A stretch of 64,000 nt of DNA from Campylobacter pinnipediorum subsp. caledonicus (GCF_002022005.1 NZ_CP017258.1:992001-1056000); one strand, 5' to 3'; numbered from the stretch's first letter, positions 1-10,887 are shown. Numbers and translations are program-made. The notes: generated from the letters alone by a model not told the origin.

Positions 1-287
1 CAGAGGTAGCCAAAAAAGCACTAAATGCTATCAAAAAAGGGTATGAGTTTGCCGCCAAAAATCCAGAACAAGCAGCTGAGGTTTTGATAAAAAATGCACC
101 GGAAGGAGATGCTAATCTTATCAGAGAGAGTCAAAAATTTGTATCAACACAATACATAGCAGATGCAAAATCATGGGGCATAATAGATCCAAAAAGATGG
201 AATGCCTTTTATGAATGGCTATACAATCAAAAGCTTATAAAGGAGCCTTTGACAAACCAAGGCTTTACAAATGAGTTTTTAAAGTAA
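1..287 (+). CDS. ABC transporter substrate-binding protein, C-terminal part (ThiY/NMT1-like)
   Basis: This is the 3' end of a gene that begins before the window; the open frame runs from base 3 to the stop at 285-287. The visible residues resemble the C-terminal helices of NMT1/THI5-type periplasmic binding proteins: a run of GYEFAAKNPEQAAEVL, then a conserved SWG...RW..FYEWLYNQKLI pattern and a closing FTNEFLK. In the ThiY branch these proteins bind the thiamine precursor formylaminopyrimidine or related pyrimidines and deliver it to an inner-membrane permease. The ATPase gene follows 3 nt later, so the two are one transport operon. The ligand is inferred from the family; sulfonate or riboflavin-precursor binders share the fold. 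An internal TTG at 84 is not a real start because the frame is open upstream. Confidence 0.75.
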   Translation, partial: EVAKKALNAIKKGYEFAAKNPEQAAEVLIKNAPEGDANLIRESQKFVSTQYIADAKSWGIIDPKRWNAFYEWLYNQKLIKEPLTNQGFTNEFLK

Positions 288-290
288 GTC

Positions 291-1022
291 ATGAAACTAA
301 GACTAAAAGAGATATCTCATTCATTTGGCGATACACATATCTTAAAGAATATAAATTTTCATATAAATAAAAATGAAATAGTAAGTATCATAGGTCCAAG
401 CGGATGTGGTAAAAGCACTATCTTTAACATAGCAGCAGGACTTATAAACCCAAGCTTTGGACAAGTCTTGCTTGATGATAAAGACATAACTGGCAAAAGT
501 GGAAATGTGGGCTATATGCTACAAAAAGACCTGCTTTTGCCATTTAAAACAGTCCTTGAAAATGTAGCCCTACCACAGATAATAAAAGGTAAAAGCAAAT
601 CAGAAGCTTACAGCAAAGCTATGTCGTATTTTAAAGAATTTGGTCTTGATGGCATGCAAAACGAATATCCAAAAATGCTATCAGGTGGTATGAGACAAAG
701 AGCGGCTTTGCTTAGGACTTATCTTTTTGAAAAAGATCTTATACTACTAGATGAGCCATTTTCGGCACTAGATGCGATGACAAAAGAGAGTATTCACAAC
801 TGGTATCTTGATGTAGTAAGAGATATGAAGCTAACCACACTTTTTATCACTCACGACATAGAAGAAGCCATACTCTTATCAGATAGGATTTATATCCTAG
901 ATAAAAAACCAGCAAGCTTATCACAAGAGATACTCGTGCCACTTTTAAGACCAAGAGATGCATTAAGTGATGATATTATAAAGATAAAAAGAGAGATAAA
1001 AAATAAGTTTTTTAGCATTTAA
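291..1022 (+). CDS. ABC transporter ATP-binding protein (ThiZ/SsuB/TauB class)
   Basis: The 243-residue protein is a complete ABC ATPase of the nitrate/sulfonate/thiamine-precursor importer class. Walker A is GPSGCGKST (about residues 35-43), the Q-loop region contains MLQKDLLLPF, the signature is LSGGMRQRAALLR (about 129-141), Walker B is LILLDEPFSALD (about 150-161) and the switch histidine lies in FITHDIEEA. It powers uptake of the ligand captured by the binding protein encoded just upstream, from which it is separated by 3 nt. The permease partner must lie outside the window. Length is slightly below the usual 250-260 residues but no motif is missing. Assignment to thiamine precursors rests on the ThiY-like neighbour and is inference. 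Confidence 0.85.
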   Translation: MKLRLKEISHSFGDTHILKNINFHINKNEIVSIIGPSGCGKSTIFNIAAGLINPSFGQVLLDDKDITGKSGNVGYMLQKDLLLPFKTVLENVALPQIIKGKSKSEAYSKAMSYFKEFGLDGMQNEYPKMLSGGMRQRAALLRTYLFEKDLILLDEPFSALDAMTKESIHNWYLDVVRDMKLTTLFITHDIEEAILLSDRIYILDKKPASLSQEILVPLLRPRDALSDDIIKIKREIKNKFFSI

Positions 1023-1057
1023 TCATCAAGCACTTTCATAATGCTTGATGATTTTTT
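1021..1057. terminator. Bidirectional Rho-independent terminator
   Basis: A perfect 12-bp inverted repeat (1021-1032 with 1042-1053) and a 9-nt loop are followed by a T run on the plus strand. It overlaps the stop codon of the ATPase gene and lies between two convergent genes, so it probably ends both transcripts. Confidence 0.85.
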
Positions 1058-1065
1058 AATTATAA

Positions 1066-4000
1066 TCAGTATGTAAACTCAAAATCAAGTTTGAAATTTC
1101 TTCCTGGTGCGTTAAATCTATTTATACCAAGACTATCTGTTTTTCTAACCATATTCATAGTTCCAAAAGACCTGATAGATCTAGCTGAGTCCCAAGTGAT
1201 GTATTTTTCATCCGTGATATTGTATGCACCAAGTCTAAATGTAAGATTTTTCTTAGGTCTTACATAGGCTATCATATCTAAGATATTGTATTTATTACTT
1301 AGCCAGTGAGCCGATGAGTCTGTGACTAATTTTCCATTTATATAATCCCTATCATCTGGTGGAGTATTTGGTTTTTCATTTTTCCAAAACATATTATATG
1401 TTTCATTTGGTTTTTTAGCTTTCACACTTGTAAGATAAAAGTCCACACCAAAGGTATCATTTGGAGCTGTATAGCCAAAGCTATATATTGATTTTTTAGG
1501 TTGTATAGCATTCATAGGAACATTTCCATCTTGTTTTGTAAGTATACTTCCTCTTTGATTTGTAAGCTTATATCCTATATAAAATCCTGATAATTTGCTA
1601 TATATATCTTCAAAATTTAGCCTAGAGCTTATCTCAAATCCATTAACAGAAGCATCTTGTCTATTTACATTTTGATAGATATCAAAGTCAAGAGAGCTAT
1701 TGGTTTGAGTACCGTTATTATTTTGATTTCCTTGATTTAATTTCTCTGTTCCTTTGTATTCTAAATCCAAAAAGTCTTTATACTCTGTCTTAAAAATACT
1801 CATAGTTAAAAAGCTCATATTTTTATGCAAAGTAAGGGCTATCTCTTTTGTCTTTGCTATCTCAGGTTTTAAATCAACATTTGGCTTTATAGTAAAATCA
1901 GGATGTTTAAACGCAAGATAAAGCTCTTCATGAGTAGGCACCCTAAAGCCTTTTGAGTACTTAACCTGAACCCTTACAAACTCTGTTGGATCAAGTGTCG
2001 CTGCAAGGGCATAAGAGTTGTTTTTAAACTCTCTAGGCTGAGAAAAATACTCTATATTTTTTTGGGGGTTTGTTTCGTTTTCTTTATCAACAAGTTTATT
2101 GTATTCTACATCTTTTAAATAGTTCTTATAAGTTTTATCTTTTTCTTCAAATTCTTTAAGATCTTTATTTAATTCAGCTTCATCAATAACTTTTTTATCA
2201 GGAGGACATGTATAAGTATTTTTATTATTTTCTTTACATGATTTAAAATATTTAGGTTTATCCCTAGTTGGTTTATCCCAGCTATTTGCTTCATCTGGTG
2301 CTTTCTCCGGTAATTTTCTTTTTGGTTTTAATGGCACAAAAAGACCTTTTACCATATCATCAGCTATTTTTGGTGTTCTTCCTGGTATGTAGTTTGGTCT
2401 ATACTTCACCCTATCATGTCTAAATCCTATATCTAGTGAAATTTGATCACTAAAATGTATCTCATCTTTTAGATACAAGGCACCCTCATCTGACTCAACA
2501 GGTATTAAAAAACTTGTAGGCTTTTCTGTCTTTGGACATTTCAAGGCATTACCTATATCAGTAGACTTTTCTGAGCAGTCACCATCAGAGTCAGCCCACC
2601 ATTGAGGGTTTTTTGCATTATATCCAGCTTTATTTATCATGCTTTTTTTGGTACTAGCATGAGATAGTCCGTATTGTAGATAATGTTCTAAATTTTTTAG
2701 TTCTAAATTTTTTGTAAAATCAAGATTAAATTGCTTGGTATCTGTATTTAGATCTCTTTCTTTCCATTGATTTTCTATAAAACCTGGTTGATTTGGGACA
2801 AACACATATAAATCCTCATAAGGAGCTGTTACATCATTACCAAATCCGCCTTTGTATTTATATTCTGCTAATATTTTTTTATATCTTCTATTATCCTTAT
2901 CTACTTTATCTTCTATTGTAAAATCAAGATTTTTACCATTTTGTGAAATATTTTGCTTTTCTTTTTTTGTCAAATCTACTTCTACTGTTTGTCTTTTTCC
3001 TGGAGCATAGTCGCTAGTATCATCTACAACTAGCTTTATCTTTTTATCAGGAGAGTCACAGTCATACAAATCACAATAAAATTTATATTCGCTTAATCTT
3101 TTTGTAGCAACAAATTTATTATAAGTGTCTTCTTCTTTGTGATTTTTTACCTTTTTAAGACCATTTTCAGAATGCAAACTTAACTCTTGATCGTCTTTAT
3201 CTACAGTCTTATTGTCTTTTATGTGAAGGCCTGCATGATTTTGTATATTTTGACAACTTGGTCCCTCGCAAGTCTCATCAGTCCTAGCTCTAGCCTTTAT
3301 CTTTTGATCTGAGTAAGTGATTTTTATACTATCCCAAAACGGCATTTCACTAAAAACTTCATATGTAGCACTAAAGTTTTTCCTTGTTGTTGTATCATTT
3401 GTATATCTTCTATCAGCTATTACTTTATCAATTCCTGCTGTATTTGTAATATTTTTAGGTGTAAGAGTATAAGAAAAATCATGCCCTTTTGAATTAACTT
3501 TCCCATTATCATAAGCTATGCTTATCCTTGCATTATCTGCTGGCTGAAAGCCAAACTTAAGCAAGGTACTTTCTTTTTTTATATTGTATGGATCGGCTTT
3601 TTCTCTTTCTCTACCTAACACACTATCATCATACTCATCATATCCATAGTTTTTTGTTTCTCTTAGTTTTCTTTTTGTGTTTATCAAAAGTACATCAAAC
3701 CACTTGTATCTAGCAGCTAAGGTATGAGAACCATATCTTTGAGAGTTTGCTGTTGATAAACCTGTTTTAAATCCATAAAAATAGTCTTTATCTAGCAGAT
3801 AATCCCTTGCGTCTTTTGTCTCAAACATAACAGAACCACCCAAAGCTCCTGAACCAGTTTTTATAGAGTCAGCTCCTTTGGTGATGGTAGCTTGTTTTAG
3901 GGTTTGTATCTCTACACCATTTCTTGTATTGTTAAAGTTACCATATCCTTCAAAGATTTCTTTAAAACCTTGGGAGCTTAATGTCTCTGCTTGATGAAGG

Positions 4001-4323
4001 CCATCTATGGTTATAGCAACCCTGTTTTCATCAACACCTCTTATAGCATAACCACTAGCACCAAATCTACCTGTCTCTACTACGCTTACTCCGGTTTCAT
4101 ATTTTACTAGATCTCTTGTATCTTGAACTTGTTCTTTTGTAAGTGTTTTAGCACTTTTTACTCTTTCACCTACTTTTTTTTGCATAGGATCGTTATCTGA
4201 TTCACCAGTAACTGTTACACTATCTAGCTCAATGCTATTACTTTCTTCTATATCAACAGCTTGTAAATTTACGTTTAGACCAAGCATTAATATAGTAATC
4301 ATAGAAAACCTAAGTTTGTTCAT
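1066..4323 (-). CDS. TonB-dependent haemoglobin/transferrin/lactoferrin-family receptor, copy 1
   Basis: This 1085-residue outer-membrane receptor takes up haem or iron from a host protein using TonB energy. Residues 1-22 form a signal peptide. The plug (about 45-190) carries IRGVDENRVAITIDGL and GSGALGGSVMFETK, the pattern seen in TbpA/LbpA/HpuB/HmbR proteins. The rest is a 22-strand-type barrel with long Lys/Asp/Glu-rich loops, ending in an aromatic residue (FEFTY) as outer-membrane barrels do. The start ATG has AAGGA seven bases upstream. No lipoprotein partner of the HpuA/TbpB type is adjacent. A close paralogue lies inverted at 42001-45084; plug and barrel end are almost identical while the extracellular loops differ. 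Haemoglobin is the likelier ligand in Campylobacter, but the ligand is inference. Confidence 0.9.
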   Translation of the reverse strand: MNKLRFSMITILMLGLNVNLQAVDIEESNSIELDSVTVTGESDNDPMQKKVGERVKSAKTLTKEQVQDTRDLVKYETGVSVVETGRFGASGYAIRGVDENRVAITIDGLHQAETLSSQGFKEIFEGYGNFNNTRNGVEIQTLKQATITKGADSIKTGSGALGGSVMFETKDARDYLLDKDYFYGFKTGLSTANSQRYGSHTLAARYKWFDVLLINTKRKLRETKNYGYDEYDDSVLGREREKADPYNIKKESTLLKFGFQPADNARISIAYDNGKVNSKGHDFSYTLTPKNITNTAGIDKVIADRRYTNDTTTRKNFSATYEVFSEMPFWDSIKITYSDQKIKARARTDETCEGPSCQNIQNHAGLHIKDNKTVDKDDQELSLHSENGLKKVKNHKEEDTYNKFVATKRLSEYKFYCDLYDCDSPDKKIKLVVDDTSDYAPGKRQTVEVDLTKKEKQNISQNGKNLDFTIEDKVDKDNRRYKKILAEYKYKGGFGNDVTAPYEDLYVFVPNQPGFIENQWKERDLNTDTKQFNLDFTKNLELKNLEHYLQYGLSHASTKKSMINKAGYNAKNPQWWADSDGDCSEKSTDIGNALKCPKTEKPTSFLIPVESDEGALYLKDEIHFSDQISLDIGFRHDRVKYRPNYIPGRTPKIADDMVKGLFVPLKPKRKLPEKAPDEANSWDKPTRDKPKYFKSCKENNKNTYTCPPDKKVIDEAELNKDLKEFEEKDKTYKNYLKDVEYNKLVDKENETNPQKNIEYFSQPREFKNNSYALAATLDPTEFVRVQVKYSKGFRVPTHEELYLAFKHPDFTIKPNVDLKPEIAKTKEIALTLHKNMSFLTMSIFKTEYKDFLDLEYKGTEKLNQGNQNNNGTQTNSSLDFDIYQNVNRQDASVNGFEISSRLNFEDIYSKLSGFYIGYKLTNQRGSILTKQDGNVPMNAIQPKKSIYSFGYTAPNDTFGVDFYLTSVKAKKPNETYNMFWKNEKPNTPPDDRDYINGKLVTDSSAHWLSNKYNILDMIAYVRPKKNLTFRLGAYNITDEKYITWDSARSIRSFGTMNMVRKTDSLGINRFNAPGRNFKLDFEFTY

Positions 4324-4370
4324 GGATGTCCTTGTTGTAATTATGATATTTATTATTTAATTTCAAGTAG

Positions 4371-4402
4371 ATGATAATAAATATTAATTTAAATACTGGT
4401 TA
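4371..4402 (-). promoter_or_regulatory. Conserved upstream block of receptor copy 1, possible Fur site
   Basis: About 32 bases here, about 48-79 nt upstream of the start codon, match the block at 41921-41953 in front of the paralogous receptor with a single mismatch. The end nearest the gene reads ATTATCAT after an AT-rich half, which resembles a Fur box. Iron repression is expected for such receptors; the Fur assignment is inference. Confidence 0.5.
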
Positions 4403-4510
4403 AATTTTAAACAAAAAATCAATTTTTTACTAATTTATGACATAAAATTTTAAATGACTGTAAATTTGGCTTTAAAACTAGATATAAAAACATTAGCTTT
4501 TATGTAAAAG

Positions 4511-5909
4511 TTACTTATTTTTTTGATGCTTAAGATCAACAATCATAAACGCAAAAGAGATAAAAACCAAAATAACAAGCACTAAATAATTTAATCTAAA
4601 CCAAAATATTTTAGTTACATTTTTAGAATCTTTAGCTAGTATTGCTTTAAATTTTACGCTATTATTTGTAGATATGGTGATTTTATCGCCTTTATAACCA
4701 CTTAAGCTTATTCTTATCATGTTTACCCCGATATCCTTAACATATCCATCCATAAAAGTTGATTTTTTATAAGAATAACTTGTAAATACATCATTGCAAT
4801 CACGAGGTTTTATAAAGATATCATAAATTCTATCAGGATATATCTCCAAGATATCTCCATCTTTAATAGAAAAATAATTAAACCGTGGTCTTAAAGTTTT
4901 AAAGCTCCACCTAATCTCTTTATCTTTATTGTTTTGAGTATATTTAAAAACAGCCAAATACTCTTTATCAAAATCAAATACTTTTTTTGAAAACAACGCA
5001 AATTGATTTTTATTAAATTTATGGTTTATATCATTTTGTTTTGTGATGATAACCGTGTCATCTATCTCTTTATTGTCCCTAAAAATTTTAAAACTTTGCA
5101 TTTTTATATTTTCAATATTTGGATTAAACTCTATGCTTATAGGATTTCCCATAATCTTACAAGATGGAATCGGATCTGGTATCTCACCACTAAAATAAGC
5201 AAGCGCTGGATTTTTATATGGAAATTTAATATACTCTGGACTTTTTGGCATAGTAGCTATTTTAAAGCTATCTTGTTGTATTTTATAAATATTATTTTTA
5301 TATACATTATCTATATAATAACCACTATTTTTAAAATCACCACCTTTTAAACAGATATTGTTTACATATGAATTACCTATATTATAAACATAAAACTTTT
5401 CATCACCAAAAGAAACATTCGCAAAACCTATCTCGTTAAAAGAATAGTTTAAAAAACCAAAACGATGATATATAGCGCTGAGTAAATTATCAATGGAGCT
5501 TCTTATATTTATTTGATTGTTTGATATATTTTCTATAACATAGCTTGAGCTATAGCCAGCAAACATAGCCCTTTGCGCTACATCTTCACCAGTAAAACCA
5601 CTTAGATCTTTTTCTTCATCGTGCATACTTACGCTAATTTTATCTTTATTTTTAAGAAGATAATTGGCATGGTTAGTAGCAGAAATTTCTAAATTTTTAT
5701 TTATACGAAACCAACCAAGGCCATTATCTTCTTATTGTATTTATATAATCAACACTGTCAAATACATTGTATTCTTTTGGTGCTTTTGCAACTAAAAGTT
5801 GCTTGTCTTTTGAATTATAAAAACCTAATATATCAGATACTATATATAAAATCAGAAGAAAAAATATAATAGTAAATTTATATTTTAGGACCGGCTTTAG
5901 CGAATTCAA
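4511..5909 (-). pseudogene. CAP-domain (SCP/PR1-like) membrane-anchored protein, frameshifted
   Basis: Two reading frames make up one gene. The first (5909-5724) encodes an N-terminal membrane segment and the start of a CAP domain (YINTIRR), then hits TAA. The second frame, open from about 5735 to 4511, continues the domain: GLGWFRINKNLEISATNHANYLL, HDEE, FTGEDVAQRAMFAGY and ENIS are typical CAP landmarks. A C-terminal region of about 200 residues follows, ending in a transmembrane helix and KHQKNK. One surplus base near 5722-5735 separates the frames; the site is not a homopolymer. The gene overlaps the end of pckA by 32 nt and is last in a long operon. CAP proteins are secreted or membrane-bound, with varied and mostly unknown roles in bacteria. 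A sequencing error is possible. Confidence 0.75.
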
Positions 5910-7455
5910 TGCCTTCTTTTACATCCTCATATCTTTTAAAATTTTGTTCAAACATAAAAGCTAACTTATCTCTTGAAGCCATATACTCATCTTTATTAGC
6001 CCAAGTGTTTATAGGATTTAATAACTTTGTGTCAACTCCATCTAATTGTTTTGGGATAGCAAGATTGAACTTTTCAAAATTTTCAAATTCACAAGATTTT
6101 ATACTACCGTCAAGAATAGCATTTATGCAAGCTCTTGTGGCTTTTATGCTCATTCTTTTACCAACACCATAAGCACCACCGCTCCAGCCGGTATTTACAA
6201 GATAAACACTTACATTATGCTTATCTATCTTCTCACCTAATAGCTTTGCATAGACAGTTGGATGAAGTGGCATAAATGGCTCTCCAAAGCATGCACTAAA
6301 TGTAGCAACAGGCTCCGTTATACCTCTTTCTGTTCCGGCAACTTTTGCTGTGTAACCACTAAGAAAATAATACATAGCTTGTTCTTTTGTAAGCTTTGAA
6401 ACTGGAGGTAAAACACCAAATGCATCTGCTGTTAAAAATATTATATTGCTTGGATGACCTGCGCTTAAGCTAGGTTCGTGATTTTTAATATGTTCTATCG
6501 GATAGCTTACACGTGTGTTTTCTGTTTTGCTACCATCTGTATAATCAACAACACCATCTTTATCCAATACAACATTTTCTAAAAGTGCATTTCTTTTGAT
6601 AGCTTCATAAATTTCAGGCTCACTATCTTTGTCTAAATTTATACATTTAGCATAGCAACCGCCCTCAAAATTAAACACACCTTCATCATCCCAACCATGC
6701 TCATCATCGCCTATAAGCTTTCTTTTAGGATCTGTTGATAGTGTTGTTTTTCCTGTTCCACTAAGTCCAAAAAACAGAGCTGTATCTCCATCATTGCCTA
6801 CGTTTGCAGAACAATGCATACTTAGTTTTCCTTCAAGCGGTAACCAATAGTTCATCATAGAAAAAATTCCTTTTTTCATCTCTCCGCCATACCAAGTACC
6901 ACCAATAACTGCAACATTTTCCTCAACATTAAAGATAACAAATACTTCTGAGTTTAGACCATCTTTTTCCCACTCATCATTTACACATTTGCAAGCATTA
7001 TAAATAACAAAATCAGGTTTAAAATTTTTAAGCTCTTCTTCATTTGGTCGTATAAACATATTTTTAACAAAATGTGCTTGCCAAGCTACTTCAGTTACAA
7101 ATCTAACTGATTTTTTACTCTTCTCGCTAGCACCACAAAAAGCATCTTGGACATATATATCTTTACCGCTTAATTGTTTTTTTGCTTTTGATATTAGTTT
7201 ATCAAAAAGCTCTTTTGTCGTGGGCTGATTTATTTTACCCCAAGATATATATTTATTTGAAGGGTCTTGATTTACAAAATACTTATCTTTTGGGCTTCTA
7301 CCTGTAAAAATACCTGTATCAACTACAAAAGTTCCATTTTCACTAACAACACCTTCGTTGTTTTTAATCTCATGCTTAAATATATCTTCATAACTTAGAT
7401 TGTGATAAACACTCTTGATATTTTCCAATCCAAGCTTATTAATATCACTTAACAT
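5878..7455 (-). CDS. pckA: Phosphoenolpyruvate carboxykinase (ATP)
   Basis: The 525-residue enzyme interconverts oxaloacetate and PEP using ATP and is the entry to gluconeogenesis in organisms that live on amino and organic acids. Family motifs are all present: [10 protein letters not shown] (about 50), [12 protein letters not shown] (about 205), the kinase P-loop [11 protein letters not shown] (about 238) and the metal site GDDEHGWDD (about 255). A longer frame reaches 7548, but that extension overlaps the end of oadB. The ATG at 7453-7455 has AAGGAA upstream, and 525 residues is the normal family length. It lies 16 nt after oadB and overlaps the CAP gene. Being co-transcribed with oxaloacetate decarboxylase places two oxaloacetate-consuming enzymes in one operon. 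Confidence 0.96.
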   Translation of the reverse strand: MLSDINKLGLENIKSVYHNLSYEDIFKHEIKNNEGVVSENGTFVVDTGIFTGRSPKDKYFVNQDPSNKYISWGKINQPTTKELFDKLISKAKKQLSGKDIYVQDAFCGASEKSKKSVRFVTEVAWQAHFVKNMFIRPNEEELKNFKPDFVIYNACKCVNDEWEKDGLNSEVFVIFNVEENVAVIGGTWYGGEMKKGIFSMMNYWLPLEGKLSMHCSANVGNDGDTALFFGLSGTGKTTLSTDPKRKLIGDDEHGWDDEGVFNFEGGCYAKCINLDKDSEPEIYEAIKRNALLENVVLDKDGVVDYTDGSKTENTRVSYPIEHIKNHEPSLSAGHPSNIIFLTADAFGVLPPVSKLTKEQAMYYFLSGYTAKVAGTERGITEPVATFSACFGEPFMPLHPTVYAKLLGEKIDKHNVSVYLVNTGWSGGAYGVGKRMSIKATRACINAILDGSIKSCEFENFEKFNLAIPKQLDGVDTKLLNPINTWANKDEYMASRDKLAFMFEQNFKRYEDVKEGIEFAKAGPKI

Positions 7456-7471
7456 AATTATTTCCTTTTTT

Positions 7472-8797
7472 TTATTTAAATATTGATAATAATACACCGG
7501 CAGCAACAGCTGAGCCAACAACTCCGGCCACGTTAGGACCCATAGCATGCATCAACAAAATATTAGTGCAATCCTCCTTAACACCTTCTTTATTTACAAC
7601 CCTAGCAGCCATAGGAACAGCACTAACACCGGCTGCACCTATCAAAGGATTTATTTTTGTTTTTGAAAATTTATTCATTATTTTTGCCATTATAACACCG
7701 CTAGCTGTTCCTATAGCAAATGCTATAAGTCCCAAAACCAATATACCAAGTGTATTTGGAACTAAAAATTTTTCAGCCGCAAGTTTTGAACCAACAGAAA
7801 GACCTAAAAATATAGTGATGATGTTTATAAGTGCATTTTGCATAGTATCACTAAGCCTTGATACTACTCCACACTCTCTAACTAAATTTCCAAATGCCAA
7901 AGCTCCTATAAGTGGTGTAGCATCTGGTAAAATAATAACACATAAAATAACAAGAGTTAAAGGAAAAAATATCTTTTCAATTTGACTAACTTCTCTTAAT
8001 TGAACCATTTTTATTTTTCTTTCTTTTTGAGTTGTTAAAGCTCTCATTATAGGTGGTTGGATTATAGGAACTAAAGCCATATAAGAATAAGCAGCAACAG
8101 CTATAGCTCCAAGCAAATCAGGAGCCAGCCTAGAAGCTAAAAATATAGCAGTAGGGCCATCGGCACCACCTATGATACCTATAGCAGCAGCATCTGAAAG
8201 TGAAAAATCAAAAAATGATGTATACTGAGATAAAGCCAAAGCACCTATAAGAGTAGCAAATATACCAAACTGAGCAGCAGCACCTAGCAATGCTGTTTTT
8301 GGATTTGCAAGAAGTGGACCAAAATCAGTCATAGCCCCTACTCCCATAAATATTATAAGAGGAAATAATCCAGTAGAAATTCCAAAATTATAAATTATCC
8401 CTAAAAAACCATCAGGTCCAGCTATATCAGCTATAGGTATATTTGCAAGTAATCCACCAAATCCTATAGGAATAAGAAGTAGTGGCTCAAAACCTTTTTT
8501 AATCGCTAAATACAAAAGTAAAAAGCATATAAAAAACATTATAATTTTTCCAAAACTTTGATTAAACTTTGATATAGGGTTACCATCATGATCTTTTACA
8601 TCATCGCTGGGATTTAAAAAAGTATAAATCCCAGTAGTTTTGTAAAAATTGGTAAATAATTCGCCAATACTCTTTTGTTTGTATTCAACTTTGCTGTTTT
8701 GAGAAGTTTGTTCGTTGGCAAAGGTATTTGTAAAACAAAAGCAACAAATAAAACTTAGTAGTAAAATTTTTAAAATAAATCCTTTTTTAAAAATCAT
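7472..8797 (-). CDS. oadB: Na+-pumping oxaloacetate decarboxylase, beta subunit
   Basis: This 441-residue, multi-spanning subunit decarboxylates carboxybiotin and exports Na+. Diagnostic stretches are [51 protein letters not shown] and [14 protein letters not shown], which include the Na+/decarboxylation aspartate segment and the conserved late loop. The N terminus is unusual: a signal-peptide-like stretch (residues 1-27) and about 50 polar residues precede the first canonical membrane segment, where classical OadB proteins start almost directly with it. The start overlaps the oadA stop (TAATG), indicating translational coupling. The gamma and alpha subunits lie upstream. Confidence 0.93.
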   Translation of the reverse strand: MIFKKGFILKILLLSFICCFCFTNTFANEQTSQNSKVEYKQKSIGELFTNFYKTTGIYTFLNPSDDVKDHDGNPISKFNQSFGKIIMFFICFLLLYLAIKKGFEPLLLIPIGFGGLLANIPIADIAGPDGFLGIIYNFGISTGLFPLIIFMGVGAMTDFGPLLANPKTALLGAAAQFGIFATLIGALALSQYTSFFDFSLSDAAAIGIIGGADGPTAIFLASRLAPDLLGAIAVAAYSYMALVPIIQPPIMRALTTQKERKIKMVQLREVSQIEKIFFPLTLVILCVIILPDATPLIGALAFGNLVRECGVVSRLSDTMQNALINIITIFLGLSVGSKLAAEKFLVPNTLGILVLGLIAFAIGTASGVIMAKIMNKFSKTKINPLIGAAGVSAVPMAARVVNKEGVKEDCTNILLMHAMGPNVAGVVGSAVAAGVLLSIFK

Positions 8798-10614
8798 TAC
8801 TTAAACCTAGCCAAAATTTGACCATTTGCTACACTTTGTCCTTGTGAAACCTCTATGCTAGATATGATGCCATCTTGTGGAGACACTATCTCTATTTCCA
8901 TCTTCATAGCTTCAACTACAAATACAACTTGTCCTGATTTTACGTTATCGCCAGGATTTACAAGTATTTTAAAAATACTACCAGGAAGACTTGAAGTTAT
9001 ACAAGCCGAGTCATCAGATGATGAGTTTGTAAATTGGTTTTGATTTGTTTCTTGACTTGAAACTTGTTTGATTTCTTTTATCTCAACACCATCAGCAAAA
9101 CCTTCACTAACTTCAACATTATATCTACTTCCATTTACAACAACACTATATTTTCCAATATTTGAATTATTATTGCTATTACTTGGTGCTATAGCTGTTT
9201 TTACTGTGTTATCTATCTTTCTTACATTTACTTTAGCTTCACCTTTTAAAAATGCGATACCTTTTTCTTTACAAGCAGCAACTATAAATAAATTCTCATC
9301 AGTAACTTCTATATTTTCTTTTTCTAAAATTTGCTGAGTATATTTAAGGGTTTTTGTTTCATCAAGATCTGCTAAATCAATGGCATGTTTTGTAGTAGGT
9401 TCTAAGCCAAGCTGCTCACTTGCTAGTTTTACTATGTTTTCATCTGGTTTAACTGGTGTTTTACCAAAATAGCCAAGAACCATTTTTCCATATCCATCGG
9501 CAATTTTTTTCCATTTTCCAAACATTACATTATTAAAAGCTTGTTGGAAATAAAACTGGCTAACAGGTGTTACACTTGTTCCATATCCTCCAAGTTCTAC
9601 AACCTCTCTCATGGCATCTATAACTTCTGGAAATTTATCCAAGATATTATTATCCCTCATCATTTGAGTATTTGCAGTCAATGCTCCACCTGGCATAGGA
9701 GAAAAAGGTATTATAGGGCTTACCTGAGTAGCCTCAGGCGGTATAAAATAATCTTTTAAACAATCTTTCAATGTATTTTCATATGTTAAAATTTTATCTA
9801 TATCTAAACCTAGATCATAATCTTTGCCTTTTAAAGTATGAAGCATAGTAAGTATGTCTGGCTGTGATGTTCCTCCACTTACTGGACTTGCAGCTAAGTC
9901 TATACCATCTGCTCCGGCTTCTAAAGCAGCTAAATAACAAGCTATACTAACACCAGCTGTTTCATGTGTATGAAGTCTTAAATGTGTATTCTCTGGAAGC
10001 AATTTTCTTGCCATTTTGATAGTTTCATATACTTTTTGTGGATTTGAAGTACCACTCGCATCTTTAAAACAGACGCTATGATAAGGAATACCGGCATCTA
10101 GAATTTCTCTTAATATCCTCTCATAAAAAGCAACATCATGAGCGCCAATACATTTTGGAGGAAGATCCATCATAGTTACAACTACCTCGTGTTTTAAACC
10201 ATGATGGAATATCCTTTCTCCTGAATATTTTAAATTTTCAACATCATTGAGTGCATCAAAATTTCTTACAGTAGTAGTTCCGTGTTTTTTAAACATCTTA
10301 GCATGAAGGTCTATTATTTCACGACTTCCAGTATCAAGTGTCACTGTATTTACACCGCGAGCTAAAGTTTGTAAATTTGCATCTTCTCCTACTATCTGTC
10401 TAAATTTATCCATCATAACAAAAGCATCTTCATTTAGATAAAAATAAAGACTTTGAAATCTAGCGCCCCCACCAAATTCAAAATGTTTTATACCTGCATT
10501 TTTTGCCGCTTCAACTGCCGGAAAAAAATCATCCATAAGAACTCTAGCTCCAAATACAGACTGGAATCCATCTCTAAAAGTTGTATCCATCACATCTATA
10601 AATTTCTTAGCCAT
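8797..10614 (-). CDS. oadA: Oxaloacetate decarboxylase alpha subunit (carboxyltransferase-biotin carrier; PycB-like)
   Basis: The 605-residue protein has an N-terminal carboxyltransferase TIM barrel ([10 protein letters not shown] near residue 10; HTHETAG and the metal-binding histidine region near 215), a PYC/OADA linker domain, and a C-terminal biotinyl domain with the AMKM motif, whose Lys is at about 571. It moves the carboxyl of oxaloacetate to biotin and hands it to OadB. In C. jejuni the equivalent gene beside pckA is called pycB and works with a separate PycA; here it sits between oadG and oadB, so the Na+-pump role is better supported. A linker rich in Ser and Asn (residues about 475-540) precedes the biotin domain. 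Confidence 0.93.
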   Translation of the reverse strand: MAKKFIDVMDTTFRDGFQSVFGARVLMDDFFPAVEAAKNAGIKHFEFGGGARFQSLYFYLNEDAFVMMDKFRQIVGEDANLQTLARGVNTVTLDTGSREIIDLHAKMFKKHGTTTVRNFDALNDVENLKYSGERIFHHGLKHEVVVTMMDLPPKCIGAHDVAFYERILREILDAGIPYHSVCFKDASGTSNPQKVYETIKMARKLLPENTHLRLHTHETAGVSIACYLAALEAGADGIDLAASPVSGGTSQPDILTMLHTLKGKDYDLGLDIDKILTYENTLKDCLKDYFIPPEATQVSPIIPFSPMPGGALTANTQMMRDNNILDKFPEVIDAMREVVELGGYGTSVTPVSQFYFQQAFNNVMFGKWKKIADGYGKMVLGYFGKTPVKPDENIVKLASEQLGLEPTTKHAIDLADLDETKTLKYTQQILEKENIEVTDENLFIVAACKEKGIAFLKGEAKVNVRKIDNTVKTAIAPSNSNNNSNIGKYSVVVNGSRYNVEVSEGFADGVEIKEIKQVSSQETNQNQFTNSSSDDSACITSSLPGSIFKILVNPGDNVKSGQVVFVVEAMKMEIEIVSPQDGIISSIEVSQGQSVANGQILARFK

Positions 10615-10633
10615 CTAAATGCTCCCTTAAATT

Positions 10634-10870
10634 TTATCTTTTTTTAAAATTAGATATAGCAACACTAATAGCTGCAACCAACTCGTTGTTATCCTCTTTT
10701 TTAAAACATATTGTTTTGTTATCGTTGTCTATTATTTCATTTTTTATAAATTTATTTATAATCCTACCTTGAATGCTAAGTGTAAAAATCATAATAACTA
10801 AAAATAAAAATACGGAACTCATACCAAGAACCATAAAACTAAAACCCTCAGAAACAAGATTTATATTCAT
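10634..10870 (-). CDS. oadG: Oxaloacetate decarboxylase gamma subunit
   Basis: This 78-residue protein has one transmembrane helix (about residues 9-32, GFSFMVLGMSSVFLFLVIMI) followed by a short cytoplasmic tail, the usual OadG architecture. It holds the alpha and beta subunits together. Sequence conservation in this family is low, so the call relies on size, membrane topology and its place 19 nt upstream of oadA. It starts 17 nt after the last of the three symporter genes, which ties the pump to that transport cluster. Confidence 0.85.
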   Translation of the reverse strand: MNINLVSEGFSFMVLGMSSVFLFLVIMIFTLSIQGRIINKFIKNEIIDNDNKTICFKKEDNNELVAAISVAISNFKKR

Positions 10871-10887
10871 AATTCACTCTTTCTTAA

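Noticed and set aside
5003-5350. 115-codon plus-strand frame inside the CAP gene
   Set aside because: It is antisense to conserved CAP-protein sequence, has a low-complexity Ile/Tyr-rich translation and no family match.
7456-7548. 31-codon N-terminal extension of pckA
   Set aside because: It overlaps the conserved end of oadB in another frame, and the ATG at 7455 has a good ribosome site and gives the normal family length.
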